Assembly (NCBI RefSeq): GCF_014873915.1
Contig: NZ_JADBEJ010000001.1
Span: forward strand, 62,001-126,000
Source: Amycolatopsis roodepoortensis
GTDB taxonomy: Bacteria > Actinomycetota > Actinomycetes > Mycobacteriales > Pseudonocardiaceae
Length of the DNA stretch: 64,000 bases
Direction: 5' to 3'
Both the position numbers and the translations under genes were made by a program. Under the pieces are notes generated by a model. That model was given only the letters and a program-made list of their open reading frames with translations, ran no database searches and was not told the DNA's origin. Position 1 is the first letter of the stretch; each line of letters starts with the position of its first letter. Shown here in pieces: positions 18,268 to 26,142 of this stretch.

Positions 18268-19107
18268 GTGCGCTGGTTTCCCCGAGCCCTCTCCTCCTTC
18301 CGCCGCGGCGGTGAGGAGGTGTTGCCGAGCCCGAACATCTGGTACTACCAAAAGGCCTACGAGGTCGAGAACCGCGCGCAGGACGTCGACGGCGAAATCT
18401 GGCGCGTGCTCGCCGGGTACCGCGACTGGTCCGGCGCGGACGTCCTCGACATCGGCTGCGGTGACGGTTTCCATCTGCCGCGGTTCGCCGCGACGGCGCG
18501 GTCGGTGGTCGGGGTCGAACCCCATGAGCCGCTCGTCCTCGACGCACGGAAACGGGTGGAGCGACTGGAGAACGTCGAGGTGCGGCAGGGGCGTGCACAG
18601 CGGCTTCCCTTACCGGACGCGGCTTTCGACGTCGTCCACGCGCGCACCGCGTACTTCTTCGGCCCCGGCTGCGAGCCCGGTCTTCGCGAAGCGGAGCGGG
18701 TGCTGCGTCCGGGCGGGCTGTTGGTGATCGTGGATCTCGATGTGACGAGTGAGCCTTACGGACGCTGGATGCGGCTGGATCTTCCGCACTACGACCCGCC
18801 CGGCGTGGAGAAGTTCTTCGCCCGTCAGGGATTCGCCTGCCGCAAGGTGATGACGCGGTGGCTGTTCGAGGACGCCGCCGCGATGGAGGCGGTGCTGAAG
18901 ATCGAGTTCAGCGCTCCGGTCGCGGCGAAGGCGATCGCGGACGTCCGGCGCCTGAACGAGGTTTCGTCAGGTTCCGGGGAGAAGCGGATGACGCTGCCGG
19001 TGGGCTATCGCGTGCATACGCGCGTCAAGCCCACCGGCCTCGTCGTGCCTGGTCACTCCGTGTCCTCGTCCGGAGTGGCGTCCTCGGCTTCACCGAGGAT
19101 TCCGTAG
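18268..19107 (+). CDS. Class I SAM-dependent methyltransferase
   Basis: A 279-residue protein. The AdoMet motif I is VLDIGCGDGFHLPRF, followed by VVGVEPHEPLV and the motif IV/V region LRPGGLLVIVDLD. The frame from 18199 is longer; GTG 18268 has GGAG at 18259-18262 and GTG 18319 has GAGGAG close by, so the exact start is open. The C-terminal 18 residues overlap the end of the convergent PadR gene by 55 bases. The substrate is unknown. Confidence 0.82.
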   Translation: MRWFPRALSSFRRGGEEVLPSPNIWYYQKAYEVENRAQDVDGEIWRVLAGYRDWSGADVLDIGCGDGFHLPRFAATARSVVGVEPHEPLVLDARKRVERLENVEVRQGRAQRLPLPDAAFDVVHARTAYFFGPGCEPGLREAERVLRPGGLLVIVDLDVTSEPYGRWMRLDLPHYDPPGVEKFFARQGFACRKVMTRWLFEDAAAMEAVLKIEFSAPVAAKAIADVRRLNEVSSGSGEKRMTLPVGYRVHTRVKPTGLVVPGHSVSSSGVASSASPRIP

Positions 19108-19661
19108 ATCGTCCGTCGTGCCTCGTTGAGCACGTCGACGGTGCGGGCCTGCTGGCTTTCGGTGCCGGCGTGCATCACCTGCGCGACCGCCGCGGCCAGG
19201 GTCGCGCCCGCCTTGCGGAGGTTGACCTCGGCCGGGTCGACGTCGTGGGCGATCTGCTCCCACGGCGGGACGGCGTCCTGCTGCTCGGCCGCGGCGCGGC
19301 CGGATTCGGTGAGCTCGAACAGCTTCTTGCCGTTCTCGTCCTTGCTGATCACCAGGCCTTCGTCGGCGAGCAACTGCAGGGTCGGGTAGACCGAGCCGGG
19401 GCTCGGCTTCCAGAAGCCGCCGCTGCGTTCGCCGATCTCGCGGATGATCTCGTAGCCGTGCCTCGGCTGCTCGGACAACAGCGCCAGGATCGCGGCGCGG
19501 ACGTCACCGCGTTTGCCGCGCCGCCCGGGACCGCCGCGGCGGCCGTGCCGGTGCCGGTGGCCCGGTCCGCCCGGACCGGGCGGGAAGTCGCCGAAGCCGC
19601 CGCGGGACCAAGGTCCGAAGGCAGGCCGGCCGTGTTCTGGGGGGAAGGGTCGTCGTCGCAT
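19053..19661 (-). CDS. PadR family transcriptional regulator
   Basis: A 202-residue repressor-type regulator. The ATG at 19661 has AAAGGA about nine bases upstream. The N-terminal 45 residues are rich in Gly, Pro, His and Arg (for example GHRHRHGRRGGPGRRGKRG), then the winged helix reads VRAAILALLSEQPRHGYEII and SPGSVYPTLQLLADEGLV. A C-terminal helical dimerisation segment follows. PadR proteins often control neighbouring efflux genes; the RiPP exporter lies 550 bases upstream on the same strand, so regulation of that locus is possible but unproven. Confidence 0.88.
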   Translation of the reverse strand: MRRRPFPPEHGRPAFGPWSRGGFGDFPPGPGGPGHRHRHGRRGGPGRRGKRGDVRAAILALLSEQPRHGYEIIREIGERSGGFWKPSPGSVYPTLQLLADEGLVISKDENGKKLFELTESGRAAAEQQDAVPPWEQIAHDVDPAEVNLRKAGATLAAAVAQVMHAGTESQQARTVDVLNEARRTIYGILGEAEDATPDEDTE

Positions 19662-19699
19662 GAGATGAATCCTTTCTACGTACTGTCTCGACACGTTCA

Positions 19700-19709
19700 C
19701 GATATATCG
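19700..19709. promoter_or_regulatory. Palindrome CGATATATCG upstream of padR
   Basis: A ten-base perfect palindrome, AT-rich against its surroundings, 39 bases upstream of the padR ATG. It could be the -10 region and an autoregulatory operator. Confidence 0.4.
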
Positions 19710-19749
19710 GAAACAGTCGCATGGCAACCCGTTCTCGGTGATCTGGCTC

Positions 19750-20217
19750 TCAGGAGAGGTCGAGCGCGAGCAGATCGATGCCGCCGGAGCCGAACTCGCC
19801 GACCTTTCGCCAGCCCCAGCGCTGGTACAGCTTCCGGGCGGGCGCCTCGACACGGGACGCGAGTACGGCGAACCGCTCGGGTCGCTCTTTCAGCAGGTCA
19901 TCGAGCAGAGCGCGGCCGAGCCCGCGGCCGCGGAGCTCGGGGAGGAGCGCCAGCTCGTACACGTAGAACAGCTCTTCGCCGTCGAACCACGAGGGCGCCG
20001 GAGCCGTCGCGCGGTCGGGCCACCAGCCGATTTCCTGCCGGACCCCGTAGGCGAAGCCGCCGAGTGCCCCGGCTTCGCGCACCGTCGTCATGGCGAACCC
20101 GGGGAGCGCGGCGTGTTCGGCGAACAGCACACCGAAGCGGGCGACGTCGTCCTCGCCTTCGAGGTACGGCGGTTCGCGGTAGACGCGGCGGTAGACGTCG
20201 TCCAGTTCAGAGCGCAC
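19750..20217 (-). CDS. GNAT family N-acetyltransferase, last gene of the RiPP operon
   Basis: A 155-residue GNAT enzyme that would move an acetyl group from acetyl-CoA to an amine. Motif A, which binds the CoA pyrophosphate, is LPELRGRGLGRALLDDLL; the C-terminal segment RKLYQRWGWRKVGEF is also typical. It begins at GTG and overlaps the MFS gene upstream by 11 bases, so it is translated with the exporter. It could N-acetylate the released peptide product (N-terminus or a side chain), confer self-protection, or be a passenger. Nothing in the sequence shows which. Confidence 0.85.
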   Translation of the reverse strand: MRSELDDVYRRVYREPPYLEGEDDVARFGVLFAEHAALPGFAMTTVREAGALGGFAYGVRQEIGWWPDRATAPAPSWFDGEELFYVYELALLPELRGRGLGRALLDDLLKERPERFAVLASRVEAPARKLYQRWGWRKVGEFGSGGIDLLALDLS

Positions 20218-21415
20218 GGTTCAGTCTGCCCAGCACCACGATCGCCACGCCACAACAGCCGATCAGCACCAGCCACGGCAGAGCCGCACCGTGCGACAGC
20301 AACCAGGTGAACGTCGCCGGGGCGATCACCCGCGCCACGCTCCACACGAGTTCTTCGAGGCCGAGATAGCGGCCGCGCAGCCGCGCCGGAGCGATCGCGA
20401 CGGTCAGCGCGCTGCTGGTCGGCGCCTGGAGCAGTTCGGCGGCGGTGAAGACGACCATCGCGAGGGTGAGCACGAGGAACGCCGTCGTGGATTGCCCGGT
20501 GGGCACCAGCGCGAACAGGACGAACGAGACCGCCCACACCGCGGCCGATACCTGGAGCGTGCGCGGCATGCGACGCCGCTCGACCCGGCGTGACACCACG
20601 GTCTGCGCGAGCACGACCAGCACCGTGTTGATCGCGAACAGGACACCGGGCTGCCAAGCCGGCAGCTTCAGGCCGTCGAGGACGTACGCGCTCAGCAAGA
20701 CGGTCAACGCCAGATCGCACAACGCGAAGACGAAGACGGTCACGAGGACGCCCCGGAAGAGCCGGTCGGCGAGCACCTTCCGGTAGCCGCCAGGGGGAAC
20801 GGCCTCGGATCCGCTCTCGCGAGGGGTGCCAGCCGGGGCTCGCCACGAGGCGACCAGAACCGCGGCGACGACGAAACTCGCCGCGTTGACCAGCACGATC
20901 GCCGTGTAGCCACCCGGGCCGCCCCAAGCGACCATCGCGGCGCCGAGGAGCCCGCCGAGCCCGATGCCGACATTGCGCAGCGCGCGTTCCATCGCGTACC
21001 AGCGGGCGCGCTGGCCGTCGTCGGCCACCTGCGCCACCAGCGCGCCGGTCGACGGCCAGAACATGCCCTCGCCCCAGAACGTGATCGCGGCAAGGACGAC
21101 CAGATGCCAGGCCTCGCCGGCGAAGACGTAGCCGGTGAAGGTCACCGCGCGGATCAGGTTGGCGGTGATCACCATCCGTCCCGGCCCGAACCGGTCGATC
21201 AGCCGCCCCGCGAGCGGACCCGACGGCAGCGCGATCATCGCCGCGATCGACAGCGCCGCTCCGACGGCCGTCAGCGACAGGCCCTTCGCCGCGTGGAAGT
21301 AGACGACGGCGAACGGCAGGAACAAACCGGTCCCCAGCGCGTCGACGCTTTGCGCCGCGATGAGCGGGAACCGGCCGCGAGTGCTCGGGAGCCCGAGCAG
21401 GTCGGCGGCGGCCAT
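20207..21415 (-). CDS. MFS transporter, probable exporter of the RiPP
   Basis: A 402-residue protein with about 12 membrane segments. The ATG at 21415 overlaps the YcaO stop codon in an ATGA, so the very long upstream in-frame extension is not used. The MFS loop 2-3 signature is visible as GPLAGRLIDRFGPGRMVI. The family exports drugs and small peptides or sugars by proton antiport. Tight coupling to the YcaO gene strongly suggests that it exports the mature product. Confidence 0.88.
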   Translation of the reverse strand: MAAADLLGLPSTRGRFPLIAAQSVDALGTGLFLPFAVVYFHAAKGLSLTAVGAALSIAAMIALPSGPLAGRLIDRFGPGRMVITANLIRAVTFTGYVFAGEAWHLVVLAAITFWGEGMFWPSTGALVAQVADDGQRARWYAMERALRNVGIGLGGLLGAAMVAWGGPGGYTAIVLVNAASFVVAAVLVASWRAPAGTPRESGSEAVPPGGYRKVLADRLFRGVLVTVFVFALCDLALTVLLSAYVLDGLKLPAWQPGVLFAINTVLVVLAQTVVSRRVERRRMPRTLQVSAAVWAVSFVLFALVPTGQSTTAFLVLTLAMVVFTAAELLQAPTSSALTVAIAPARLRGRYLGLEELVWSVARVIAPATFTWLLSHGAALPWLVLIGCCGVAIVVLGRLNRAL

Positions 21416-23583
21416 CACGCGTGTGGGAGCGGGAAGACGTTGAGTTCGTGCTCGGCGAGCGGTTCGTCGCGCCAGCCGAGCGCCACCGCCGCTTCGGCGA
21501 TCCTTCCATTGCCCCACAACGGGGATCCGGCGGGGAAGTTCGACACAAGCCCCGGGACGAGCGTATGCGCGGCGTGGAATCCGGCGGCCGCGACGTCGGA
21601 GGTCGTCAGGTCGACGCTGAGCACCTCGAATCCCCGGGCTTCGACGCGGGCTTGGTAGGCCTTGAGCCGCCGTTCCCCGAGGGCGGGAAGGTCGTCCCAG
21701 CCGCGGCTCGGCAGGTCCATGAGCCAGGGCGCCACTCGCTTCACTGCCCGTGGGTCGAGATAGATCTGTTGCTGGCAAAGGAGATCCGCGACGTCGGCGA
21801 AGTCTTCGCGGTACGAATCCAGGTATCGCCGGTCGGCCCGGTACGGTTTGAGGTTGCCCAGATGCGGCAGTTCCCGGCGCATGCCCGCCAGTTCGCGTTC
21901 GTCGTCGAGGGCGCGGCAGGTGTGCTGGAGCGTGAACCCTTCGGCGAGCGCCTTCTTGGCGGCCTCCAGCGCGTCCGGCCGGGTCGCGAAACCGATCGAC
22001 AGCCAGCGTTTCACGCGGTCGAGGACCACCGCGGCGACCACCGGGACGTCGAACTCGTTGTCCAGGTGGATGAGCGTGACCTCGTAGTCGTCGGTGGCGT
22101 CGGCGATGAGCGATCGGATCTCGTCCGGGATCGAGAGCCTGCCGAGTCGCGGCGTGTTGGCCCACCAGAGCATGGTGGTGTCGCGTTCGAGGACCTCTTC
22201 GAGGCCGGAGGTGACGGCGTGCTCCTCGGTGGTCCCGCTCGCGAGGCCGGCGATCAGCGGATCGGCGAAATACGCTTCCTCCGGCCGTCGTTCGTTCGAG
22301 AACAGGAACGCCGGAACCCAGACGGGTTCGCCGGTGGTGTGGGAGAAGCCTTCCACCCACGAACATTCCGTGTCCTGGGTCAGTGGCGCGAACGGGAAAC
22401 CCGGCGATCGGTACTGCGTGACCGAATAGAGGTTGAGCCGTTGCGGGTCGAGCGCGGGGACGCCGTAGCGGAAGAACTGCTTGTAGCTGCCGAAGCACAC
22501 TTCGCGCTCCGGAGCGAGCCAGCTTCCGCAGTAGCGCTCCACCGCTTCGCCGATGGCAGACTGACGCGCGAGGTCGAAGTCGTGCCAGGACGTGCCGAAG
22601 GCCTGACGGTCGTTGGGCCAGTTCGTCACGCGGCGCATGTCCGCGACATCGACCGCGCAGACCCGCAGCCGGGCGGGCATCCCCGGCGCGGGAGGGATCT
22701 CGCCGACACCGGTCACGATCCCGGTCTGGTCGTCCACCAGTAGCCCGGGGTCGGTCGTGGCGGGAACGGACCGGGCCCGGTCGGGCACGGGGAGGATCGG
22801 ACGGCGGATCTCGGTGAGGTCCGCCGGGTTCAGTTCGATCTCGCCGGTGGTCAGGCCGGATCGTCCGCCGGAGAGCCAGTGCTCGAGATGGACGGCGAGG
22901 GTGGTCAGCGCCCAGCGGGCGTCGCCCGGCCGAAGCGGGGTAGAGCCCGAGGGGGCCGAGAGGAACGCTTCGACGACTCGCGGGTCCTGCGCGGCGGAGC
23001 GGCGCCGCGCGACGACGTCGGCGAAGTCGATGCCGCCGGGCGCGATCGCGGGCCCGGCGATCACCCGGCCGCGTTCGCGGCGCAACGGCAGCCAGCGCAC
23101 CCCGCTGCCGGCGCACAACGCGTCCAGCGCGATCAGTTCGGTGTAGGCGGGGTGATCGAAGGCCGCGACCACGACCGTGTTCTCGGTGTCCACTTCGGAC
23201 AGATCATGGAAATAGGGGACCGTCTCGACGCTCGCGTACCCGCCGCCGCGGAGGATTTCCGCCAACGGCTCGGTGAGCGCGGGCGAGCCGGTGAGCAGGA
23301 TCGAGGTGGCGGCGGCATCGTCGTCCCCGGTGTGGCGGCCGGAGCTGAGACAGCCGTCCGCTTCGAGGATCTCCATCATCTCCTCGTAGTCCGGATCCAT
23401 ACCGGCCAGCAGTTCGGCGCGGGTCCGGGTGCCGTCGCATCGGCTCGCCCAGGCGCGGAACTCCCGGGTCGGCGCGGCGATGTAGAACTGGCCCCCGTTG
23501 GGCGTGACGAGAAAGCAGAGCTCCGGTTCGAGATCGGTGATCTCGATCCCGTCGAGCCGCGGTCTGACCTCTTCGGACCCCAT
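21415..23583 (-). CDS. YcaO-domain RiPP maturation enzyme (TOMM-type, fused leader-binding region)
   Basis: A 722-residue fusion protein. Residues about 1-90 look like the winged-helix leader-recognition part (YIAAPTREFRAWASRCDGT, then LEADGCL). Residues about 90-260 resemble a reduced E1-like Rossmann partner (SILLTGSPALTEPLAEILRG) but lack the zinc-binding CxxC pairs of azoline cyclodehydratases. The YcaO domain covers about 265-722: SAIGEAVERYC (342-352), GLASGTTEEHA (446-456) and EEVLERD (462-468) are ATP-binding landmarks. YcaO enzymes use ATP to activate backbone amides and make azolines, thioamides or amidines. The protein ends PLPHA, a weak version of the C-terminal PxPxP tail. The precursor gene is just upstream, behind a hairpin. 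Confidence 0.9.
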   Translation of the reverse strand: MGSEEVRPRLDGIEITDLEPELCFLVTPNGGQFYIAAPTREFRAWASRCDGTRTRAELLAGMDPDYEEMMEILEADGCLSSGRHTGDDDAAATSILLTGSPALTEPLAEILRGGGYASVETVPYFHDLSEVDTENTVVVAAFDHPAYTELIALDALCAGSGVRWLPLRRERGRVIAGPAIAPGGIDFADVVARRRSAAQDPRVVEAFLSAPSGSTPLRPGDARWALTTLAVHLEHWLSGGRSGLTTGEIELNPADLTEIRRPILPVPDRARSVPATTDPGLLVDDQTGIVTGVGEIPPAPGMPARLRVCAVDVADMRRVTNWPNDRQAFGTSWHDFDLARQSAIGEAVERYCGSWLAPEREVCFGSYKQFFRYGVPALDPQRLNLYSVTQYRSPGFPFAPLTQDTECSWVEGFSHTTGEPVWVPAFLFSNERRPEEAYFADPLIAGLASGTTEEHAVTSGLEEVLERDTTMLWWANTPRLGRLSIPDEIRSLIADATDDYEVTLIHLDNEFDVPVVAAVVLDRVKRWLSIGFATRPDALEAAKKALAEGFTLQHTCRALDDERELAGMRRELPHLGNLKPYRADRRYLDSYREDFADVADLLCQQQIYLDPRAVKRVAPWLMDLPSRGWDDLPALGERRLKAYQARVEARGFEVLSVDLTTSDVAAAGFHAAHTLVPGLVSNFPAGSPLWGNGRIAEAAVALGWRDEPLAEHELNVFPLPHA

Positions 23584-23614
23584 GGCAACCCCATCGTTTC
23601 CAGGACTCCCGCCT

Positions 23615-23650
23615 CGCCGCCGCGGTCCAAGACACGGGACCGCGGCGGCG
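23615..23650 (-). terminator. Attenuator-like hairpin between precursor and YcaO genes
   Basis: A perfect 14-bp stem (CGCCGCCGCGGTCC at 23615-23628 with 23637-23650) and an eight-base loop lie in the 88-base gap. There is no T-run. Partial termination or message protection here would give many precursor copies per enzyme, as is usual in RiPP operons. Confidence 0.75.
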
Positions 23651-23671
23651 CGGGCGGCTTTGTCGGCCGGT

Positions 23672-23806
23672 TTACTTGGCGGCGGAACGGTTGTGGACGA
23701 CCGCGCGGTTGTGCACGACGGCCCGGTTGTGGACGACCGCGCGGTTGTGGACCACGGCGCGGTTGTGGACGACGACGGCGGCGGGGCGCACGAAGGTCGA
23801 GATCAT
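23672..23806 (-). CDS. Repetitive RiPP precursor peptide with five VVHNRA-type repeats
   Basis: A 44-residue peptide starting at ATG 23806 with an excellent AGGAGGA ribosome site three bases upstream. Residues 1-11 (MISTFVRPAAV) would be a very short leader. Residues 12-41 are five hexapeptides: VVHNRA four times and VVHNRS once; AAK ends the peptide. The repeats differ at seven wobble positions (GTC/GTG, CGC/CGG/CGT, GCC/GCG) but the only amino-acid change is the last A to S, so selection acts on the peptide. There is no Cys; Ser and Thr occur only in the leader and at residue 41. I recognise no described precursor family. Neighbouring YcaO, exporter and acetyltransferase genes support a multi-core RiPP. 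Confidence 0.85.
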   Translation of the reverse strand: MISTFVRPAAVVVHNRAVVHNRAVVHNRAVVHNRAVVHNRSAAK

Positions 23807-24003
23807 GGGTCCTCCTGATTTTCGCTCGGGGTCGTCACGCTCCGTGGCGCGACATGACCAAGTCTCGGGCCGGACGTGACCTCCCGACGTCTCCTGATGT
23901 GCGATCCGCACGCCCGCCCCGGGCACGGTTCACGTGACCTGGGGAACAGCGATCCGGGGCGGCCAAGGCGCGTCGAAGGTGGACATGGGACACTGAGTGA
24001 GCT
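23807..24003. promoter_or_regulatory. Divergent control region between the RiPP locus and rlmN
   Basis: A 197-base gap that must hold the promoters for the precursor operon (-) and rlmN (+). I see no strong -35/-10 pair on either strand, and no clear operator. Confidence 0.3.
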
Positions 24004-25110
24004 ATGACTGCCCTCCCTCTCGTCTTCGACGCGCCCAAGCGCGGCCTTCCGCCGCGCCACCTCGCCGACCTTTCCGCCGCCGAGCGGGCCGCTGCCGTCG
24101 CCGAGCTGGGGGAGAAGCCGTTCCGCGCGAAGCAGCTTTCGAACCATTACTTCTCGCGGCTCACGGTGGACCCGGCGGAGATGACCGACATCCCGGCGGC
24201 GTCGCGGGAGAAGCTGGTCGGCGATCTGATGCCGACGCTGCTCACCGAGATCAAGGCGCTCGCGTGCGACGACGGCACCACGCGCAAGACGCTGTGGCGC
24301 GCGCACGACGGGACGCTCCTGGAGAGCGTGCTGATGCGCTACCCGGATCGGGCGACCCTATGTATCTCGAGCCAGGCCGGCTGCGGCATGGCGTGCCCGT
24401 TCTGCGCGACCGGCCAGGGCGGCCTCGACCGGAACCTGTCGACCGCTGAGATCGTCGACCAGGTCCGTGCCGCCGCCGCGGTGATGCGTGACGGAGCGAT
24501 GCCCGGCGGGCCCGGCCGCCTGTCGAACATCGTCTTCATGGGCATGGGCGAGCCGCTGGCGAACTACAAGCGGGTGGTGGCGGCGGTCCGGCGGATCACG
24601 GACCCCTCGCCGGACGGGCTCGGTATCGGGCAGCGTTCGGTGACGGTGTCGACGGTGGGGCTCGCGCCGGCGATCCGCAAGCTCGCGGACGAGAAGATGC
24701 AGGTGCGGCTGGCGGTTTCGCTGCACACGCCCGACGACGAGCTGCGGGACACGCTGGTGCCGGTGAACGAGCGCTGGTCGGTGGACGAGGTCCTGTCCGC
24801 GGCCCGGTACTACGCGGACACTTCCGGCCGCCGGGTGTCGATCGAGTACGCGCTGATCCGCGACGTCAACGATCAGCCCTGGCGTGCCGAGTTGCTGGCG
24901 AAGCGGCTTCGCCAGCACCTCGGTCAGCTGGTGCACGTGAACGTGATCCCGCTGAACCCGACGCCGGGCAGCAAGTGGGACGCCTCGCCGAAGCCGGTGG
25001 AGCGGGAGTTCGTCCGGCTGGTGAACGCGGGCGGAGTGGCGTGCACGGTCCGTGACACGCGTGGTCAGGAGATCGCGGCGGCGTGCGGTCAGCTCGCCGC
25101 CGAGAACTGA
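24004..25110 (+). CDS. rlmN: 23S rRNA (adenine-2503-C2)-methyltransferase RlmN
   Basis: Radical SAM enzyme that methylates A2503 of 23S rRNA and A37 of some tRNAs. The 368-residue protein carries the iron-sulfur cluster motif with cysteines at 127, 131 and 134 ([12 protein letters not shown]). The accessory N-terminal domain includes [15 protein letters not shown]. The segment [14 protein letters not shown] is the family GGE-like AdoMet motif, and the methyl-carrying Cys near the C-terminus is in [14 protein letters not shown]. No relation to the neighbouring RiPP genes is needed: this is a core gene. Confidence 0.96.
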   Translation: MTALPLVFDAPKRGLPPRHLADLSAAERAAAVAELGEKPFRAKQLSNHYFSRLTVDPAEMTDIPAASREKLVGDLMPTLLTEIKALACDDGTTRKTLWRAHDGTLLESVLMRYPDRATLCISSQAGCGMACPFCATGQGGLDRNLSTAEIVDQVRAAAAVMRDGAMPGGPGRLSNIVFMGMGEPLANYKRVVAAVRRITDPSPDGLGIGQRSVTVSTVGLAPAIRKLADEKMQVRLAVSLHTPDDELRDTLVPVNERWSVDEVLSAARYYADTSGRRVSIEYALIRDVNDQPWRAELLAKRLRQHLGQLVHVNVIPLNPTPGSKWDASPKPVEREFVRLVNAGGVACTVRDTRGQEIAAACGQLAAEN

Positions 25111-25140
25111 GTCCTTCCTTTCAGTGATGGAGATTTTGTC

Positions 25141-25422
25141 GTGATGTATGCCCCCAGCCTGCTGGATCCGGCTGCGGAGGAGCTGAAGCTCACGGACGTG
25201 ATCGGCCACGGCGCGACCGGTGTCGCGCGTGAGGCCAGGACGTTGCTCGGTGAGCGGTTCAGCTCGGTGACCTTCATGTACGTCCTGATGCGGGCGTTCG
25301 AGGTGGAGTACACGGCGGCGCGGGACGCTTCGCGGTGGCACGAGTTCCACGGCGGGCCGTACGCGCTGTCCGACGCCGACCTCGAAGCCCTGCTGGCGCC
25401 CTGGCTCGGTTCCCGCCGCTAG
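25141..25422 (+). CDS. Small hypothetical protein
   Basis: A 93-residue soluble protein of unknown function. It starts at GTG 25141 (GGAG eight bases upstream) or ATG 25144. The sequence is mixed alpha-helical with many charged residues (TGVAREARTLLGERF, FHGGPYALSDADLEALL) and no signal or membrane segment. It lies 30 bases after rlmN in the same direction and may be co-transcribed. Confidence 0.65.
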   Translation: MMYAPSLLDPAAEELKLTDVIGHGATGVAREARTLLGERFSSVTFMYVLMRAFEVEYTAARDASRWHEFHGGPYALSDADLEALLAPWLGSRR

Positions 25423-25444
25423 CCCGACCGTCCTTTGTGGATGG

Positions 25445-26029
25445 TCAGCTCGATTCGTGCCGGGTGGGCCGGTAGACGAGCTCCTGGACGCGCCCGTCGA
25501 AGGTGCGGCTCTCGAGCAGTTCGAGGTCGAAGTCGGCCGCGCCCCGGAAGATCGAGTCTGTGCCGGTTTTCCCGGTGATCACGGGAAAAATCGTCACCTG
25601 GACGCGGTCGACGAGGCCGGCGGCCAGCAGTGCCCGGTTCAGCGCCAGGCTGCCGTGCGAGCGCAGCGGAACGTCGGACTCCGCCTTGAGCCGGGCGACG
25701 ACGTCGGCCGCGTCCCCGCTCACGACGGTCGCGTCCGGCCAGTCGAGCGGCTCCCGCAGCGTGGCCGACACCACCGTCGCCGGCAGGTGCTTCAGCCGGG
25801 AGACCCACGGGTCCAGCGCCTCGCGCTCCACGATCTCGGCGTTCAGCATCGCCATGTTCGCGCGGAACGTGGTGGCGCCGAAGACCATCCGCTGCTCCTC
25901 GGAGTACTGGGCGAGGCGGTGCCGGAGGAGTTCGGGGCCCTGTTTGCCCCAGTAGCCGCCCCAATCGCCGGTGTGGGAGCCGTAGCCGTCGAGGCTGGAA
26001 AAGACGTCAAAGGTGTAGGTCGCGGTCAT
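25445..26029 (-). CDS. Dihydrofolate reductase family protein (RibD C-terminal-like)
   Basis: A 194-residue protein with GAAGGAG five to eleven bases before ATG 26029. Family marks are TYTFDVFSSLDGYG at the N-terminus, VFGATTFRANMAML and LRSHGSLALNRALLAAGLVD, then the end VTIFPVITGKTGTDSIF. The fold binds NADPH; members of this group reduce unknown small substrates rather than dihydrofolate. It stands alone on the - strand. Confidence 0.85.
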   Translation of the reverse strand: MTATYTFDVFSSLDGYGSHTGDWGGYWGKQGPELLRHRLAQYSEEQRMVFGATTFRANMAMLNAEIVEREALDPWVSRLKHLPATVVSATLREPLDWPDATVVSGDAADVVARLKAESDVPLRSHGSLALNRALLAAGLVDRVQVTIFPVITGKTGTDSIFRGAADFDLELLESRTFDGRVQELVYRPTRHESS

Positions 26030-26142
26030 GATGCTCCTTCGGTGAGCTGGTCTCTCACCCTGGCTACGAACGCGGCCGGCCCCGATCGACATCGGCCCGG
26101 AAAAAGTTCCGGCGGCCGGCCGCGAGGTGGCAGGATGCGGGC

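Noticed and set aside
20207..23116. Continuous 969-residue - strand frame spanning MFS and much of the YcaO region
   Set aside because: The upstream part is arginine/proline-rich shadow of the YcaO gene. The MFS starts at ATG 21415 in a stop-start overlap.
23686..23775. 18-bp direct repeats with TTGTGGAC that look like iterons or DnaA boxes
   Set aside because: They do not match the DnaA box exactly, vary at silent codon positions, and lie inside a frame with an excellent ribosome site. Coding explains them better.
24004..25110. Radical SAM enzyme beside the RiPP locus as a possible peptide-modifying enzyme
   Set aside because: All motifs and length are those of RlmN, a housekeeping rRNA methyltransferase, and it is divergently transcribed.
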